A stretch of 64,000 nucleotides of DNA, from contig NZ_BLAJ01000001.1 in NCBI RefSeq assembly GCF_009176305.1, positions 682,001-746,000 on the forward strand, written 5' to 3'. Shown one piece after another: positions 63,453 to 64,000 of the stretch. The position numbers and the translations under genes are program-made. Below the pieces are notes generated by a model that was given only the letters and a program-made list of their open reading frames with translations, had not been told where the DNA came from and did no database searches. Origin of the DNA: Martinezella dioscoreae (GTDB lineage Bacteria > Pseudomonadota > Alphaproteobacteria > Rhizobiales > Rhizobiaceae). Every line of letters begins with the position of its first letter. The stretch's first letter is position 1.

Positions 63453-63690
63453 AGTCAGTCCTTTCAATTTCGGCGATTGGGAAACCGCGGCTTCAAGCGC
63501 GCAAAGCAGGCGATTTCGCGATCCGCGGCTTCATTTATGATTGCCTTATGCATTTATTCAAGGGCAGCCTTGCATTACACACAGAGCAAATCTGCTTTGT
63601 GTAAGAATCAACTACGCGAGAGAAACTTTCTTGCGTATTTTCCTGCCTTATATAGAAGCTGGCGAGGGGGAATTAAAGAAAGGCAAGAAA

Positions 63691-64000
63691 GTGCTTCGCG
63701 CTGAGCTCGATGCCATCGATATCAAGATTCTGCGGGAACTCCAGCGGGACGGACGCATGACCAACGTCGAGCTCGCAGACAGGGTCGGCATTTCGGCGCC
63801 GCCATGTCTGCGCCGCGTGCGCAAATTGGAAGAAGCCGGCGTTATCGAAGGCTATCACGCCATGTTGAACAGCCCGAAATTGGGCTTCGATCTCGTGGCT
63901 TTTTGCATGGTCGGCCTCAAGCATCAGTCGGAAGCGAACCTCAAGGCTTTTGCCAGCGCAACCTCGGCATGGCCGCTGGTTCGGCAGGCATGGATGGTGT
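63691..64000 (+). CDS. Lrp/AsnC-family regulator, cut by the window edge
   Basis: The frame opens at GTG 63691 after AAAGGCAAGAAA and continues past base 64000; 103 codons are visible. The N-terminal helix-turn-helix reads AIDIKILRELQRDGRMTNVE and LADRVGISAPPCLRRVRKLE, then GVIEGYHAMLNSPKLGFDLV enters the ligand-binding RAM domain. Lrp-type proteins sense amino acids and act as octamers or dimers. It is divergent from trxB across 238 bases, as in S. meliloti. Confidence 0.92.
   Translation, partial: MLRAELDAIDIKILRELQRDGRMTNVELADRVGISAPPCLRRVRKLEEAGVIEGYHAMLNSPKLGFDLVAFCMVGLKHQSEANLKAFASATSAWPLVRQAWMV

Overview
The window reads as a chromosomal segment of a fast-growing Rhizobiales bacterium, most likely Rhizobium itself. 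The reasons are high-GC coding sequence, a RIME-type intergenic mosaic repeat, a fused-order petABC operon, BA14K, DUF1236 and DUF1059 proteins, and above all the block arsR / tandem AbcR-type sRNAs / lsrB(vtlR) / trxB / lrp at 60.7-64 kb, which matches the arrangement in Sinorhizobium and Agrobacterium. No tRNA, rRNA, prophage, insertion sequence or CRISPR array was recognised. Gene assignments come from reading motifs and gene order; nothing was searched against a database.

Layout. 1-10.7 kb: a minus-strand MoxR / DUF58 / BatA-DUF4159 envelope-stress type operon (cut by the left edge), a translationally coupled plus-strand operon DUF1285 / CoA pyrophosphatase / CCA-adding enzyme, small conserved proteins, hemF, an uncharacterised hydrolase-like protein and trmL. 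10.8-15.6 kb: two paralogous MsbA-like ABC exporters bracketing a ParDE-type toxin-antitoxin pair. The first exporter is preceded by a 17-codon leader ORF inside a region with two mutually exclusive long-range pairings, and the second looks leaderless. 15.6-22.8 kb: an EEP-family phosphatase/nuclease, petABC (cytochrome bc1), apt, two coupled MaoC-like proteins and a DUF2157 membrane protein. 23-30 kb: ychF, a ClpS2-type adaptor, pth with a GNAT gene, a periplasmic binding protein coupled to a GGDEF-EAL protein, and rplY. 30-36 kb: two tandem paralogous exported proteins of unknown function, an MFS transporter, prs and a lipoprotein. 36-43 kb: lgt / midA(NDUFAF7) / pgeF / creatinase-like M24 protein, ubiK, a YbjN protein, proC and a CsaA-like protein. 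43-51 kb: DUF1349, then a histidine kinase, OmpR-type regulator and MarR regulator (the last two resemble PetR/PetP), envelope and SH3/DUF1236 proteins, an MBL hydrolase, BA14K and a cold-shock protein. 51-60 kb: a DMT exporter, PQQ-type sugar dehydrogenase, aspartate-type aminotransferase, CaCA antiporter, DUF2188, GrpB, and a divergent LysR/SDR pair. 60-64 kb: an ArsR-regulated Old Yellow Enzyme gene, the two AbcR sRNAs, lsrB, trxB and the start of an Lrp/AsnC regulator.

How the parts fit together. Much of the window is housekeeping (respiration, haem, tRNA maturation, PRPP/purine salvage, lipoprotein maturation, redox). The more novel content is regulatory. It includes the leader ORF before an exporter, the sRNA pair beside its likely LysR activator, the c-di-GMP protein with its own solute-binding protein placed between rplY and pth, a pseudo-metallopeptidase that has lost all five metal ligands, and two tandem exported proteins with no recognisable family.
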